From: CAIKOD01 sp035505975
GTDB taxonomy: Archaea; Halobacteriota; Methanomicrobia; Methanomicrobiales; Methanospirillaceae
NCBI GenBank assembly: GCA_035505975.1
Contig: DATJQJ010000047.1
Coordinates: 1 to 64,000 of the forward strand
DNA: 64,000 nucleotides
Direction of reading: 5' to 3'
The stretch's first letter is position 1, and every line of letters starts with the position of its first letter. Below are positions 44,114-53,967 of the stretch, in pieces. Below the pieces are notes generated by a model. That model saw only the letters and a program-made list of their open reading frames with translations, searched no databases and was not told where the DNA came from. A program made the position numbers and the translations under genes.

Positions 44114-44689
44114 TTAAATGGGAAAAACATCCGTCAGGACACCGAGTGAAAGGAGTACGACTAACAGGGACGTAAGAAAAAATGCGAATATGATTGATAG
44201 AACAGACAGCCATTTATTGAAACGAAGCGCCCAGGCAATCACTGCAGTGACCACAAGTCCCAGGCCAGGCAGCAATGCGATGAAAAAACAGGCAAATGCA
44301 CCGTATTTGTAGAGAAATTTATATTTCTCAACTTTTTTTTCTGTTTTGTCGAGCCATGACTTAATCCTTGGTGAAGTAAGGGCCAGCGTATTGAGTATTT
44401 CAAAGATAGCAAGGACTATCGAAAGCGCAAAGCAGGTCATAGTCAGGAGAACAATTCCGGGGGGTATTTTAAATCCCAGGCCCACAGGCGCTGCCCAATT
44501 CTGAAGGATTACCGTTGACAGTATCAATGCCAATATTTTTCCCGTTTGTATTCCGAAAATAAAACCGATAACGAGAGGTATGGCTATACCGATCCCCATG
44601 ATAAATGCGAATGCCCGGATAAATTGCCTGGCTATTACCAAAAAATTGTCCAGGTTAAGTTCTTTTATGGCCGAACCGTTCAGGGCCAC
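44114..44689 (-). CDS. Small multidrug export-like membrane protein
   Basis: A 191-residue protein with five hydrophobic helices. The loop ACFFIALLPGLGLVVTAVIA matches the Sm_multidrug_ex/COG2426 family. Function is poorly established; the family name comes from weak evidence. Convergent or adjacent genes give no substrate hint. Confidence 0.7.
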   Translation of the reverse strand: MALNGSAIKELNLDNFLVIARQFIRAFAFIMGIGIAIPLVIGFIFGIQTGKILALILSTVILQNWAAPVGLGFKIPPGIVLLTMTCFALSIVLAIFEILNTLALTSPRIKSWLDKTEKKVEKYKFLYKYGAFACFFIALLPGLGLVVTAVIAWALRFNKWLSVLSIIFAFFLTSLLVVLLSLGVLTDVFPI

Positions 44690-44759
44690 ACTCCATCACC
44701 TCAAGGTATCAGGGGGCTTATCAATGATAAAGAATTCGAAAAACCAGTTTTTTTTTTTG

Positions 44760-44770
44760 AAAAAAAAAAG
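44760..44770 (-). terminator. Oligo-T terminator of the DUF2252 gene
   Basis: On the minus strand ten T come immediately after the stop of the DUF2252 gene. A T run on the plus strand lies just beside it. Confidence 0.65.
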
Positions 44771-44771
44771 A

Positions 44772-46190
44772 TTATTGTTCCATCTCAGCCTTAATTTCGC
44801 CTGATTCAATAGCTCCGGTAAAAACCTCAAAGTCCTTTTCCGTCTGCTCGGCATAGATCCTGGCAAATGTACCGATTGCCCGGTCAAAGACATCGGTCTT
44901 TCCAACATATCCGGATATCATCGCTGCATCGCCTGATCGTGCATGGGCCCGGGCGAGGGTCCACCCGCAGACCTCCGCATAACGGCATAATTGTAGTGAG
45001 TTCATCATGCCGATATCAAAGGAGAATTTCATATCCTTGAGTTGCCGGATATAGAAATGACGATGATCTTTTCCTGCCCCTGTTGCCCAGCCGAGAAGCA
45101 TGTCGCTTGCCGATTGCATCAGTCGCTGGCCGACGACAACACGTTCCCCGTGGTGCTTGAAATCGCTTTTACCTGCATAGGGTTCAAGGACCGATAAGTT
45201 CGCCTCTTTTATCTGGAGGATAAGGGGGTCTTTTTCTTCTGCCATTAATAATATCACACCACAGAGGGTCCCGACACTTCCGATGCCCACTACCTTGATT
45301 GCGAGGTCTTCGATATGGAAACGGTCCAACAATAACCGGCGCTCGTAAGGCAGGGTTTCACGGTACATCTCGAATACAGGGATTAGCCCTTCAGGTAACT
45401 TCAGATCATGGGGGGGATGGTAAATAAGGGGAGGTTGATCGACAATCGAACGTTTTCCCCCGATCACCTGGGTAATTTTGGGAAAAACAGATTCTGTCAC
45501 GGTCGATTTCGCCTTTTCAGCCATTAATTGTCGCCGGCGTTTCGCTTCAGCATCGGGCGCCTGTGCAATAGCGGTCTCTATATCGTACTTTGCATACCAT
45601 ACATCAAGTACTTTCATCGAGGCGAATGCGGCTATTGCTTCACGATATGCCGTCACACAACGTCTGGTCGCTATTTTACAGTCTTTTTCGGAAAATCTGT
45701 TGTCCAGTGAAGCGACATAAAAACTCGTCGCCAGGCGCTTTATATCCCATTCGAATGGTGCAGGAAGGGTTTCATCAAAATCATTAATATCGAATATGAG
45801 GTTTCGTTCAGGTGTTGCAAACAGGCCGAAATTTGACAGATGACAATCTCCACAGGCCTGCACCCGTATATCAGGTGTTGCAGTCGTAGCAATATCCATG
45901 GCCATGAGGGATGCCGAACCACGGAGGAATGTAAAGGGTGTTTTTGACATACGACCATACCGGATAGGTATAAGATGTTTCCACCTGCCTTCGCTGGATT
46001 TTTTTATGACCTCAACCGGGTCCGTACGATCGGATACTGGCTCGAATTCAGCATGCGACTCTCTTGAAATCTCATTTCTTTTATTTTTTCCCTCAAGTTT
46101 GCGCTGTGCTGCTGTTTTATAGGCCGTAATAAACCTCGCCATCCCGTATTCGTCACGTTCGATCTTAACCGTATGTTTTAATTTTTTCAT
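44772..46190 (-). CDS. DUF2252 protein (kinase-like fold)
   Basis: A 472-residue protein of the DUF2252 family. Recognisable segments are RYGRMSKTPFTFLRGSA, CGDCHLSNFGLFATPE, IFDINDFDETLPAPFEWDIK and the C-terminal ARAHARSGDAAMISGY. The DxxxxN...DxND pattern resembles aminoglycoside-phosphotransferase/kinase-like folds. The family's function is unknown. A single-gene unit between a T-rich terminator and repeat copy F. Confidence 0.88.
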   Translation of the reverse strand: MKKLKHTVKIERDEYGMARFITAYKTAAQRKLEGKNKRNEISRESHAEFEPVSDRTDPVEVIKKSSEGRWKHLIPIRYGRMSKTPFTFLRGSASLMAMDIATTATPDIRVQACGDCHLSNFGLFATPERNLIFDINDFDETLPAPFEWDIKRLATSFYVASLDNRFSEKDCKIATRRCVTAYREAIAAFASMKVLDVWYAKYDIETAIAQAPDAEAKRRRQLMAEKAKSTVTESVFPKITQVIGGKRSIVDQPPLIYHPPHDLKLPEGLIPVFEMYRETLPYERRLLLDRFHIEDLAIKVVGIGSVGTLCGVILLMAEEKDPLILQIKEANLSVLEPYAGKSDFKHHGERVVVGQRLMQSASDMLLGWATGAGKDHRHFYIRQLKDMKFSFDIGMMNSLQLCRYAEVCGWTLARAHARSGDAAMISGYVGKTDVFDRAIGTFARIYAEQTEKDFEVFTGAIESGEIKAEMEQ

Positions 46191-46538
46191 CCTTGGTCAC
46201 CATGGTGTGTGGTCTAGGAAATGGTATAGATCATAGAACTATTTAAAAACGACATTTAACGAATATCAATACCTGATCCGGGGATATTTAAAACAAGAAT
46301 TGAGATCCCTGTATAATGAAATATGGAGAGCATCTGTTTTCCGGGTATTTTTTCCGAATTTCTGGCTTTTAAATAATTTTTTTGGAGTTTCCTTTCTCTT
46401 TCAGATTTACCATTTGAAAATCCGACAACCCGGATATGATCACGGGTGAAATACCGGACCAGAAAGGTATCCCGAACGGTAATGATCGTTATGGTTCCAG
46501 GGTAATTATTGAAATTTTGCACCTTTTCCCAGAAAATA

Positions 46539-46806
46539 GGCTTTGTTGACATCCTCATGTATCATTAGTTGTCACTCCGACAGGGGGTTTCACCCCCCCT
46601 CCATGTCCCTCCCCAGGCAGGATAGTCAGCGGACAGGGTCGATCTGAATTGAGAATTAATCGGTTCCTGTGCAGTCACTATCCCAACCGGGGTCGCCACA
46701 ACGGCGGGGCAGAGCCCCGGGAGCGTCGGGTTGTCTTCAATTACAAGTCAGCAGAACCATGTGCAAATGAAAATGCTATGGGGTATATAGGATATCAACA
46801 GAGCGG
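46539..46806 (+). mobile_element. MITE, copy F (full length)
   Basis: Left terminal repeat GGCTTTGTTGACATCCT (46539-46555) and right AGGATATCAACAGAGC (46789-46804) are inverted. Internal features are GGGGGTTTCACCCCCC (a hairpin), TAGTCAGCGGACAGGGTCGA, and the core GGGGCAGAGCCCC (46706-46718). GAAAATA flanks both sides (46532-46538 and 46807-46813), a likely target-site duplication. It is nearly identical to copy G at 61517, 15 kb away, suggesting recent movement. The rest of 46191-46968 has no supported gene. Confidence 0.75.
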
Positions 46807-46968
46807 GAAAATAATATTTTTTTGTCTCGTTTATTTAATACGGATACCGCCGTATATTCCGGCTGATCCCGACACCGTTATAATCTTCCAAAAAATCGGG
46901 CTTATTGGTGTGACAGGGTCATCCCTCCATACGAATACAGACCTGCCTTCTTGTGCTATTTAAAAATT

Positions 46969-48255
46969 TTATACGGATGTTTCAACTTCAGACTTCGTAT
47001 TAATGTTCCCGTTACCGGCTCGTTTCGCCCGTATCTCCCTCAATAGAATGCCGAGAATGAGCGCCACTGCCGATGACACGACAAGCAATACGATCATGTT
47101 CGGATCTGCGGTCCCGACAACGGTTACCAGGAGGATAGCCGTCAAAGGGACCCCCAGTGCAAGGGTAATCACCGCAACCATAAGGCATAACACAAGAATT
47201 CCCGTCGGGGTCCCGGGAAATGCAAGGCTTAAAGCAAGGCCGATCATCGTGCAGGTAAACATCGTCGGGAATATCGGTCCGCCCAGGTAGCCGCTCTTGA
47301 ATGATAATGCAAGAAGCGATGCCTTCAGAACCGCCATAAGGAGGAGCATAACAATACCGATCTGGGCAGCCCCCCCGATGATCGAATGGATCTGGGTTTC
47401 ACCCGAGAACATCAGGTCCGGGATAAGATAGCAGACAATTGCAATGATAACTGCAGCAGCCATGATTCTTGTCATGACCCGGTCTTTGAATGTCCTTTCC
47501 ATCACGGCACCTATTCCCTTCATTGCCAGGCCCATCATTATCGCAACAAATGCACCAAGTACGCCAAGGACAATCGCATAGGCCACTTCTATCCCTGTAA
47601 TTTCCTTTATGGCCGGGAACGAAAGAAAATTTGCAAAGGATTTCAGACCGACAAAATAAAAAAACAGGAACCCGATTATCCCGGCAATGAGGTTCCAGGC
47701 AAGAAATTTCAGCCCGTCTTTTTTCCCGACATTGAATTCAGTTGCAAAAACAGCCGTAAACAGCGGACTTCCGATTATACCATTATAGGCCGAAGCGAGG
47801 GCCGCGACATCGAAACCAAGTGCCGAATCCCTGTTAACCTTCAGTTTCCTGCGTATCCAGGCAGAAATTTCCGAGACGAGAAAGGCAAGCGGCCCTTCAG
47901 GTCCAACGCTCGCACCGGAAAACAGAGAAAAAAATGATGACAGAAGCGTCCCGGGAAACAGCTTGTAATCTCCATGAGAGCCCTCTCCCTGCATCGATTC
48001 CGCGAAGCCTCCCGTTATCACATTCGGTGCATTAAGGTACTTTTCACAGAGGCCGACGAGAAACGAAAACAGGAGAACCCCGGCCGGGATGGTCCACCGG
48101 TTGTCTGCTACGAAATCATTCATCCATATGATGATATTGAGTTTTTCATATGCTGTAAGCCAGACCGCCGTGAATGCAATAGCGATAAAGGCGATTACTA
48201 TGATCTGCCAGATTTTCTGGTCGACTGCTGCCGGGTGCTGACTGCCATCTGCCAT
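46969..48255 (-). CDS. ClC-type chloride channel/transporter
   Basis: A 428-residue membrane protein with about ten to twelve helices. The family motif GASVGPEGPLAFLVSEI is present, including the Glu that gates ClC proteins, with YNGIIGSPLFTAVFATE and KSGYLGGPIFPTMF further on. In bacteria ClC H+/Cl- exchangers support decarboxylase-based acid resistance by balancing charge. The intracellular regulatory CBS domains are absent. It is 56 bases downstream of the CPA1 gene, same direction. Confidence 0.9.
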   Translation of the reverse strand: MADGSQHPAAVDQKIWQIIVIAFIAIAFTAVWLTAYEKLNIIIWMNDFVADNRWTIPAGVLLFSFLVGLCEKYLNAPNVITGGFAESMQGEGSHGDYKLFPGTLLSSFFSLFSGASVGPEGPLAFLVSEISAWIRRKLKVNRDSALGFDVAALASAYNGIIGSPLFTAVFATEFNVGKKDGLKFLAWNLIAGIIGFLFFYFVGLKSFANFLSFPAIKEITGIEVAYAIVLGVLGAFVAIMMGLAMKGIGAVMERTFKDRVMTRIMAAAVIIAIVCYLIPDLMFSGETQIHSIIGGAAQIGIVMLLLMAVLKASLLALSFKSGYLGGPIFPTMFTCTMIGLALSLAFPGTPTGILVLCLMVAVITLALGVPLTAILLVTVVGTADPNMIVLLVVSSAVALILGILLREIRAKRAGNGNINTKSEVETSV

Positions 48256-48311
48256 TCAGTATTCCTCAATAATTTATTGGTATAATCTACGCTTTTTTAT
48301 CGGGAACCACG

Positions 48312-49598
48312 TCATTCGACCTTCGCATGTAAACGGGTTGGTGATTCCACCACTTCCCTGAGTTCCGGGGCGTCCGGGGGTAACGCTGCCATTATTTTTG
48401 CATAGCGATCTATTGCCGGGTTGGCCGAAATCCCGTGCACGAAGATACTCAGTAATACCGTCGTGCTGACAACGACCATGATAGTGGGGAGACCGGGAAT
48501 TCCCGGCGCCTCGTTGATGGTAATGAGGAGCAGGACAACCGATGCAAGTCCGCGTGGACCGAACCATCCCATGAAAAGGACAGATTCTGGCTGCAACCGG
48601 GTTTTTACCAGCGATATTGCAACAGGTATCATCCTGATCACGGTCAGGCTGAAAATCGCATAAAGGAAAACGAACCAGGTAATCCCGTTGATCAGGCTTG
48701 CAACGATTACCCCGAAAATAAAAAACACTGCCAGGCTGAACAATTCTCCCCCGGTCGATGTGAATTCGATAATTGATTCACTGACCTGTTTTCCTGTTAT
48801 GGTCGTCGCTATTCCCCCCACGAATGCGGCTATGAATCCGCTTCCACCCAGTGCGTCGGCGACCACGAATGACATTATTGCCAGTGAGAGGAACCCGATC
48901 CACTGGAACCTGCCCGTCATCAGACCCTTTCCCAGTGCCTTGTTGACCAAATACCCGCCAACAAGACCAACAAGCACGCCGACAAGAATGCCGACCCCGA
49001 TCTGCTCTGCTGCGAATGTCAGCCATGCCACCGCAGGAATATGATACTCTTCAGCCTCGGCGAGAACTAAAAAGAATGCAAAAAACGGAATCGCACCCCC
49101 ATCGTTTAATCCGCTCTCGACGTTCAATGCCTGGCGTATCTTTGCCGGCACTTTCGGACTGTTCACGATCGCCTGGCCGAGACCGGCATCGGTAGGTGCA
49201 AGAATCGCCCCGATAAGGGCCGCTTCCGGAAGGGCGATATTCGTAAACATGAGAATGGCTGTAACAGATCCGGCAAATATGGTAAGCGGGAGGCCTATTA
49301 CAAGGAGACGGGCCGGGATACTCCGGTTTCCTTTCAGTGCAGTGAAATTGATCCGTGCAGCGTCAGAAAACAGGATCAATACGAGTGCAATTTCTGCAAA
49401 AACCAGGATCAACGAATTGGCAGGGCCCAGCGAGATGATGTCGAGCCCGTCAGGGCTGACGAGCATCCCGATCACGACAAAGATCATAGGGGCCGTCACC
49501 ATTGAACCCTCGAGACGATGCGATACCAGGGAATAAACAAATATGGCGATTGCAAAAACAGTTAATCCGATGAGCAGGAGCGAGAGCATCTCAATCAT
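48312..49598 (-). CDS. CPA1-type Na+/H+ antiporter
   Basis: A 428-residue transporter with 12-13 helices. The CPA1 motif NVESGLNDGGAIPF carries the conserved Asp of the ion site, with APTDAGLGQAIVNSPK just before. The family exchanges Na+ (or K+) for H+ and controls internal pH and salt. No cytoplasmic regulatory domain follows; the C-terminus has a short charged tail (LPPDAPELREVVESP). Confidence 0.9.
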   Translation of the reverse strand: MIEMLSLLLIGLTVFAIAIFVYSLVSHRLEGSMVTAPMIFVVIGMLVSPDGLDIISLGPANSLILVFAEIALVLILFSDAARINFTALKGNRSIPARLLVIGLPLTIFAGSVTAILMFTNIALPEAALIGAILAPTDAGLGQAIVNSPKVPAKIRQALNVESGLNDGGAIPFFAFFLVLAEAEEYHIPAVAWLTFAAEQIGVGILVGVLVGLVGGYLVNKALGKGLMTGRFQWIGFLSLAIMSFVVADALGGSGFIAAFVGGIATTITGKQVSESIIEFTSTGGELFSLAVFFIFGVIVASLINGITWFVFLYAIFSLTVIRMIPVAISLVKTRLQPESVLFMGWFGPRGLASVVLLLITINEAPGIPGLPTIMVVVSTTVLLSIFVHGISANPAIDRYAKIMAALPPDAPELREVVESPTRLHAKVE

Positions 49599-49718
49599 TC
49601 CTTGAAGGGACTATTATATAAAAAGTATGGAACGGCTTTGAGGACCCCCTTTGACTAATATACGGATATATCAGCCCAATGAAAATTTACAACCACATCC
49701 CTAATCTGCCGCTGAATA

Positions 49719-50651
49719 TTATCTGAAAGACATGTTTTTCCAGAACTTTGACCTGAAATCCTTATTTTTAACCGGTTTTGCAGATAACCCGGGCTCATTT
49801 GGTTCATTTTTTGTCAGTTGCCCCGGTCCTGGCGGTTTTTCAACGCGTTCCGTTACGAGGAGGGTTTCGAGATGTTCAAGTCTGGCCTGGATATCCCTGT
49901 CCCTGTTATCCTGGGTTTTCACGAGTTGTTTCAAGTCATCGAGCCGGGCAATCATCTCCTTTTCAAAGTCATGGTTACCGGGTTCTGGTTTCTCAGGTTC
50001 TTTTGGAGGCGTAAGGAGCTTACTGGACAAATACCCGGCAAAGGTCGCAAAAATACCGACGCCGGTAGTCATTACAATTATTCCCACAATCCGTCCAAGT
50101 GTTGTCACAGGGTATTTGTCCCCGTAACCGACCGTCGTAATCGTTACATAGGCCCACCAGACCGCGTCATTGGCGCTTGTTATATTTGCGTAAGGTGAAG
50201 TGCTCTCGGCCAGAAGAACCCAGGACGACCCCATCTCCAGTATCAGGATCACCGAAAAGATGAGAATGTACAAGGCAAATTCTGCCCTTTTCCGGGACAA
50301 TTGTTGTACGATGTTGTCAAAGCCGAGCCGGGTAATAATTTTATAGGCCTTGGCAATCCTGAAAAGACGGAGTATCCTGAATACCGGGGCACAGGCAAGT
50401 AAATCAGCCCAACCCCAGTCCCTGATAAAGTAATAGGATCGGGATTTCGCTGTTATCAACCGGTACGAGAAATCTCCGATAAAGATAATCGAAAGTCCGA
50501 CATTAATAATTTCGAGAACATTCCTTGCGTTGATGTTGATGACGGGGAGGAATTCGATAAAGAGGTTGATCACGGAAAGGATCGACACAAGGGCTATGAA
50601 TATTTCATAGCCCGGGTCTTTCATATCCTGGAACTCATCATTATCAGCCAT
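49719..50651 (-). CDS. Voltage-gated-type K+ channel
   Basis: A 310-residue channel with six transmembrane segments, an Arg-containing S4-like segment (RILRLFRIAKAYKII, residues 92-106) and the K+ selectivity filter TVGYGD (residues 173-178). A coiled-coil-like cytoplasmic tail follows (EKEMIARLDDLKQLVKTQDN) and then a Pro-rich end. It opens a K+ pathway across the membrane. The S4 has fewer Arg than classical Kv channels, so voltage dependence is uncertain. Confidence 0.9.
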   Translation of the reverse strand: MADNDEFQDMKDPGYEIFIALVSILSVINLFIEFLPVININARNVLEIINVGLSIIFIGDFSYRLITAKSRSYYFIRDWGWADLLACAPVFRILRLFRIAKAYKIITRLGFDNIVQQLSRKRAEFALYILIFSVILILEMGSSWVLLAESTSPYANITSANDAVWWAYVTITTVGYGDKYPVTTLGRIVGIIVMTTGVGIFATFAGYLSSKLLTPPKEPEKPEPGNHDFEKEMIARLDDLKQLVKTQDNRDRDIQARLEHLETLLVTERVEKPPGPGQLTKNEPNEPGLSAKPVKNKDFRSKFWKNMSFR

Positions 50652-50830
50652 GGTACTCAGAATTAAACCTTAATCCCGAGGGAATTAAATGATTTACTTT
50701 TGTCAGGATTCAGAAAAAATACTTTTTTGGCTCCGGCAATCAGGCGTATTTATCCCTGATTACACGACAGGTCCTGATTGACCTTGAGGATTTTCGAATT
50801 TTGGTAGAATTCCCGATGCCTTCGATGAAT

Positions 50831-52048
50831 TTACAACGGATCCCGGACGACAGGGCACGTCAGGCAATGTCCCCCGCCGCGTCCCCGCCCGAGTTCTGAT
50901 CCCGGTATGGTGATTACTTCGACCCCCTCCTTCCGGAGCTTGGTGTTCGTGAACACGTTCCGGTCGTAACCGACGACCAGACCCGGTTCCAGTGCCAGGA
51001 CGTTATTGCCATCGTCCCACTGTTCACGTTCCTGTTCGAACCAGTCCCCGCCAGTTGAAATCATCCGTATTTTCGGAATATCCATCGCATCCGCAACGAC
51101 CTCCTGGAATGAACCGTGTTCTTCCTCGATTTTCAACTCTCCGGTTTCACTTGGATAGAAGCTGAAGCATCGTATCCGGCGGGTAACCTCTTTGTAAACC
51201 GTGGCTAAGTCGGCACTGCACAGGGTAAATACCGTATCGAGATGCATCGCGGCCCTGGTTTTCGGAAATGAACATGCCACCACGCGATCGGCGGCGTTTT
51301 TCTCGAAGAGTGCATGGGTCATCTGCATCACCGACTGCCCGAGAGTCCTCTCTCCCATCCCGACAAGGACTGCCCTGTTACCGACCGGCATTACATCACC
51401 GCCCTCCATTGTCGAAGGGCCGTAATCATGATCAGGATCTCCAAACCATGTATTGAATACCGCCTCCCTGAAACCGGGGTGATACCGGTATATTGCAGCC
51501 ATGAGCAGTGTTTCCGATCTGCGGACCGGACGGTGCATCGGATTCAGTGAGACCCCGTTGTATATCCACGAACTGGCATCGCGGGTAAATATCATATTCG
51601 GCAGGGGTGGGACAAGCATTCCATGAATGCCGGTAATTTTTTTCAGCCCCTTAAATTCATCAAACGGGATTTCCCCTGCGGTTATTCCACCTATAAGACG
51701 CTCTGCGAGCTCCACTGCTGGCATTTCCAGCAGCCACCGGCGAATCTCGGCAAGGCCGACGAGACCGATGGTATCAGCGGTGATTTTTCGATCGAGGACC
51801 CATTCGCGGGCTTTTGGTTGCCGGAGGGTCTCTGCGAGGAGGTCATGGAGCTCGAGCACTTCGACTCCGTGTTCTTTCATTACTTCGACGAGGTTATAAT
51901 GTTCGGCCTTTGCCCTTGCAACCCAGATGATTTCATCGAACAGGAATTCCCTGCTGTTATCCGGAGTCAGCCTCATGTGGGCAAGACCGGGGCGGCACAC
52001 AATTACTTTCCGAAGTTTTCCGACTTCCGAATATACCCCATACTTCAT
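50831..52048 (-). CDS. arcA: Arginine deiminase
   Basis: A 405-residue enzyme hydrolysing arginine to citrulline and ammonia. The C-terminal catalytic motif GRGRGGGHCLTCPVVRD carries the nucleophilic Cys395, with His in MHLDTVFTL and Asp/Glu in the FTRDASSWIYN and MEGGDVMP segments. Arginine deiminase is uncommon in methanogens. It is 2 nt downstream of carbamate kinase. The ornithine carbamoyltransferase that links them is not in the window and must be supplied elsewhere if the full ADI pathway runs. Confidence 0.94.
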   Translation of the reverse strand: MKYGVYSEVGKLRKVIVCRPGLAHMRLTPDNSREFLFDEIIWVARAKAEHYNLVEVMKEHGVEVLELHDLLAETLRQPKAREWVLDRKITADTIGLVGLAEIRRWLLEMPAVELAERLIGGITAGEIPFDEFKGLKKITGIHGMLVPPLPNMIFTRDASSWIYNGVSLNPMHRPVRRSETLLMAAIYRYHPGFREAVFNTWFGDPDHDYGPSTMEGGDVMPVGNRAVLVGMGERTLGQSVMQMTHALFEKNAADRVVACSFPKTRAAMHLDTVFTLCSADLATVYKEVTRRIRCFSFYPSETGELKIEEEHGSFQEVVADAMDIPKIRMISTGGDWFEQEREQWDDGNNVLALEPGLVVGYDRNVFTNTKLRKEGVEVITIPGSELGRGRGGGHCLTCPVVRDPL

Positions 52049-52050
52049 CG

Positions 52051-53031
52051 CTATCGTTTATCCTGACCCGGGGAAACATCATCTGAAGAATCGGGCCTTA
52101 CCCGGGTCCCAGCCCGACCAGCAAAAATCCGGCCGATGTCCTCAAGAGATCCAATCACCGCATCACCGCCGGTTTTTTCCACAAACTCGCAGGCTGCATC
52201 AACTTTCGGCCCCATGGATCCCGGAGGAAAATGGTCCATGAGTTTCCGTAAAGTCCGGGGGGTTGTTGTTCCGAGCATTTGTTCGGAAGGTTTTCCATAA
52301 TCAAGAAAGACACCCTTCACATCGGTAACCATAATAAAGCAGTCTGCTCCCAGATCCCGTGCCAGGAGCCCGCTTGCGAGGTCCTTGTCAATAACGGCTT
52401 CGACTCCCCTCATCCCGGTGTTGCCCTGATCACGGACAACGGGAATACCCCCGCCCCCGGTGCAGATGACCAGTGTTCCTTTCTCGAGAAGCCACCCGAT
52501 GGGCCGGATCTCATGAATACAAAGCGGTCTTGGTGATGGGACGACCCTTCGCCAGATTTCATTGTCTTTTTTGAATATCCAGCCCGTGGATTTTCGGATC
52601 CTGTCCGCTTCTTCCCTTTCATAGCCGGGCCCTATAAATTTTTCCGGATTTTCGAAAGCAGGATCCGTCGGATCGACATCGACCATTGTGAGTACCGTAG
52701 CAACAGGCGGTTCCCCGCCGAGGAGGTTGCCGATCTCCTGTTCGATCATGTACCCGATCATTCCCTCGGTTTCCGCCCCAAGGATATCGAACGGATACAG
52801 GACAGGGGCCCTTGTTCCCCTTGTGCCGGATCCCTTCATACATGCGGCCTGCTCAAGCGCGAGCAGCCCAATCTGGGGGCCGTTACCATGCGTAAGTATC
52901 AGCTGATGCTCTTTTGCTGCAGGGACGATCATCGAGACTGCAGTCCTGATGTTCTGGCGCTGGACTTCCGCTGTCAACGGTTGTCCACGCCTGAGAAGGG
53001 CATTACCGCCGAGTGCCACCACGATACGCAT
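52051..53031 (-). CDS. arcC: Carbamate kinase
   Basis: A 326-residue amino-acid kinase that makes ATP, ammonia and CO2 from carbamoyl phosphate and ADP. Family motifs are VVALGGNALLRRGQ at the N-terminus, LTHGNGPQIGLLALE, GGGGIPVVRD and GPKVDAACEFVEKTGG. It stands between PPK2 (11-nt gap) and arcA (2-nt gap). Together with arcA it forms the energy-yielding end of the arginine deiminase pathway. Confidence 0.95.
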   Translation of the reverse strand: MRIVVALGGNALLRRGQPLTAEVQRQNIRTAVSMIVPAAKEHQLILTHGNGPQIGLLALEQAACMKGSGTRGTRAPVLYPFDILGAETEGMIGYMIEQEIGNLLGGEPPVATVLTMVDVDPTDPAFENPEKFIGPGYEREEADRIRKSTGWIFKKDNEIWRRVVPSPRPLCIHEIRPIGWLLEKGTLVICTGGGGIPVVRDQGNTGMRGVEAVIDKDLASGLLARDLGADCFIMVTDVKGVFLDYGKPSEQMLGTTTPRTLRKLMDHFPPGSMGPKVDAACEFVEKTGGDAVIGSLEDIGRIFAGRAGTRVRPDSSDDVSPGQDKR

Positions 53032-53042
53032 GGTCCATCAAT

Positions 53043-53942
53043 TTATTCCTGCAGCAGTTTGTCACGAGCCGTTGTGATCTGATCCATCTGTTCCGGGGAC
53101 ACTTCCGGGTAATGTAAGGGGAGTCTTTCTATCTCCCTTGTAATAATGTCCGAGACAAGTGTCCTGGCTCTCCATTTATAGTCGGCCGGAATGATCCACC
53201 ACGGTGCATAGCCGGTACTTGTTTTTCCGAGCATTATTTCGTATGCCTCCTGGTATTCATCCCAGTATTGCCGTTCGGAAAGATCAGACAGGGAAAATTT
53301 CCAGTACTTCGCATTGTTATCCAGTCTTCCAAGCAGTCGCCTTTTCTGCTCCTCCTTTGAAATATGAAGGAAAAACTTCAGGATGAGTGTGCCATTCCTG
53401 ACAAGGTGCTGTTCAAACCCGTTGATGTCCTCGAACCGTTCGTTCCAGAAACGGTTACCCCGTTTTCCGGCGGGGAGTTGCTGGTTATCCAGCAGATCCG
53501 GGTGTACTCTGACAACGAGGACATCTTCATAATATGACCTGTTGAATACCCCGATTTCCCCCCTCTCCGGCAGTTTCACGCTGTAACGCCACAAAAAATT
53601 GTGATCGGTCTCTTCCGGCGTGGGTACCTTGAAACTGGTTACCCGGCAGCCCTGGGGGTTGACACCGGACATTACGTGTTTTATCGTCCCGTCCTTTCCG
53701 GCGGTGTCCATACCCTGGAGGATGACAAGCACGGACCATGTATTCCCTGCCCAGAGAAGTTCCTGGGCCTTTGAGAGGCTTGCACGGCTTTCTTCGAGAA
53801 GTTCACCGGCCCTCTCTTTGACCGCATCTTTTCCTGCATCCCTCATTTCTTCGTTTGCTTCCCATCCGGTAATAAATTCATTAAGTCTGACCCTTTTCCC
53901 AGGCCTTACTTTTAATTTTCTGATAATTTTGTCCTTAATCAT
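53043..53942 (-). CDS. ppk2: Polyphosphate kinase 2
   Basis: A 299-residue PPK2 enzyme. The Walker A-type motif LQGMDTAGKDGTIKHVMS is followed by the lid region with RSYYEDVLVVRVHP and the Walker B region. Class-specific contacts cannot be read, but the family phosphorylates nucleotides from polyphosphate. It stands at the junction between the ABC exporter genes and arcC, in one direction with short gaps (25 and 11 nt), so it is probably co-transcribed with an ATP-producing kinase. Confidence 0.93.
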   Translation of the reverse strand: MIKDKIIRKLKVRPGKRVRLNEFITGWEANEEMRDAGKDAVKERAGELLEESRASLSKAQELLWAGNTWSVLVILQGMDTAGKDGTIKHVMSGVNPQGCRVTSFKVPTPEETDHNFLWRYSVKLPERGEIGVFNRSYYEDVLVVRVHPDLLDNQQLPAGKRGNRFWNERFEDINGFEQHLVRNGTLILKFFLHISKEEQKRRLLGRLDNNAKYWKFSLSDLSERQYWDEYQEAYEIMLGKTSTGYAPWWIIPADYKWRARTLVSDIITREIERLPLHYPEVSPEQMDQITTARDKLLQE

Positions 53943-53967
53943 GTCCGGTTACTCCCGATGCTTATCC

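Noticed and set aside
43897..44175. Plus-strand frame across repeat copy E
   Set aside because: The translation follows the repeat core and runs antisense into the small export protein gene; a repeat artefact.
46256..46558. 100-codon minus-strand frame next to MITE copy F
   Set aside because: Its start codons lie inside the terminal repeat of the element, composition is atypical, and no family is recognisable; probably chance.
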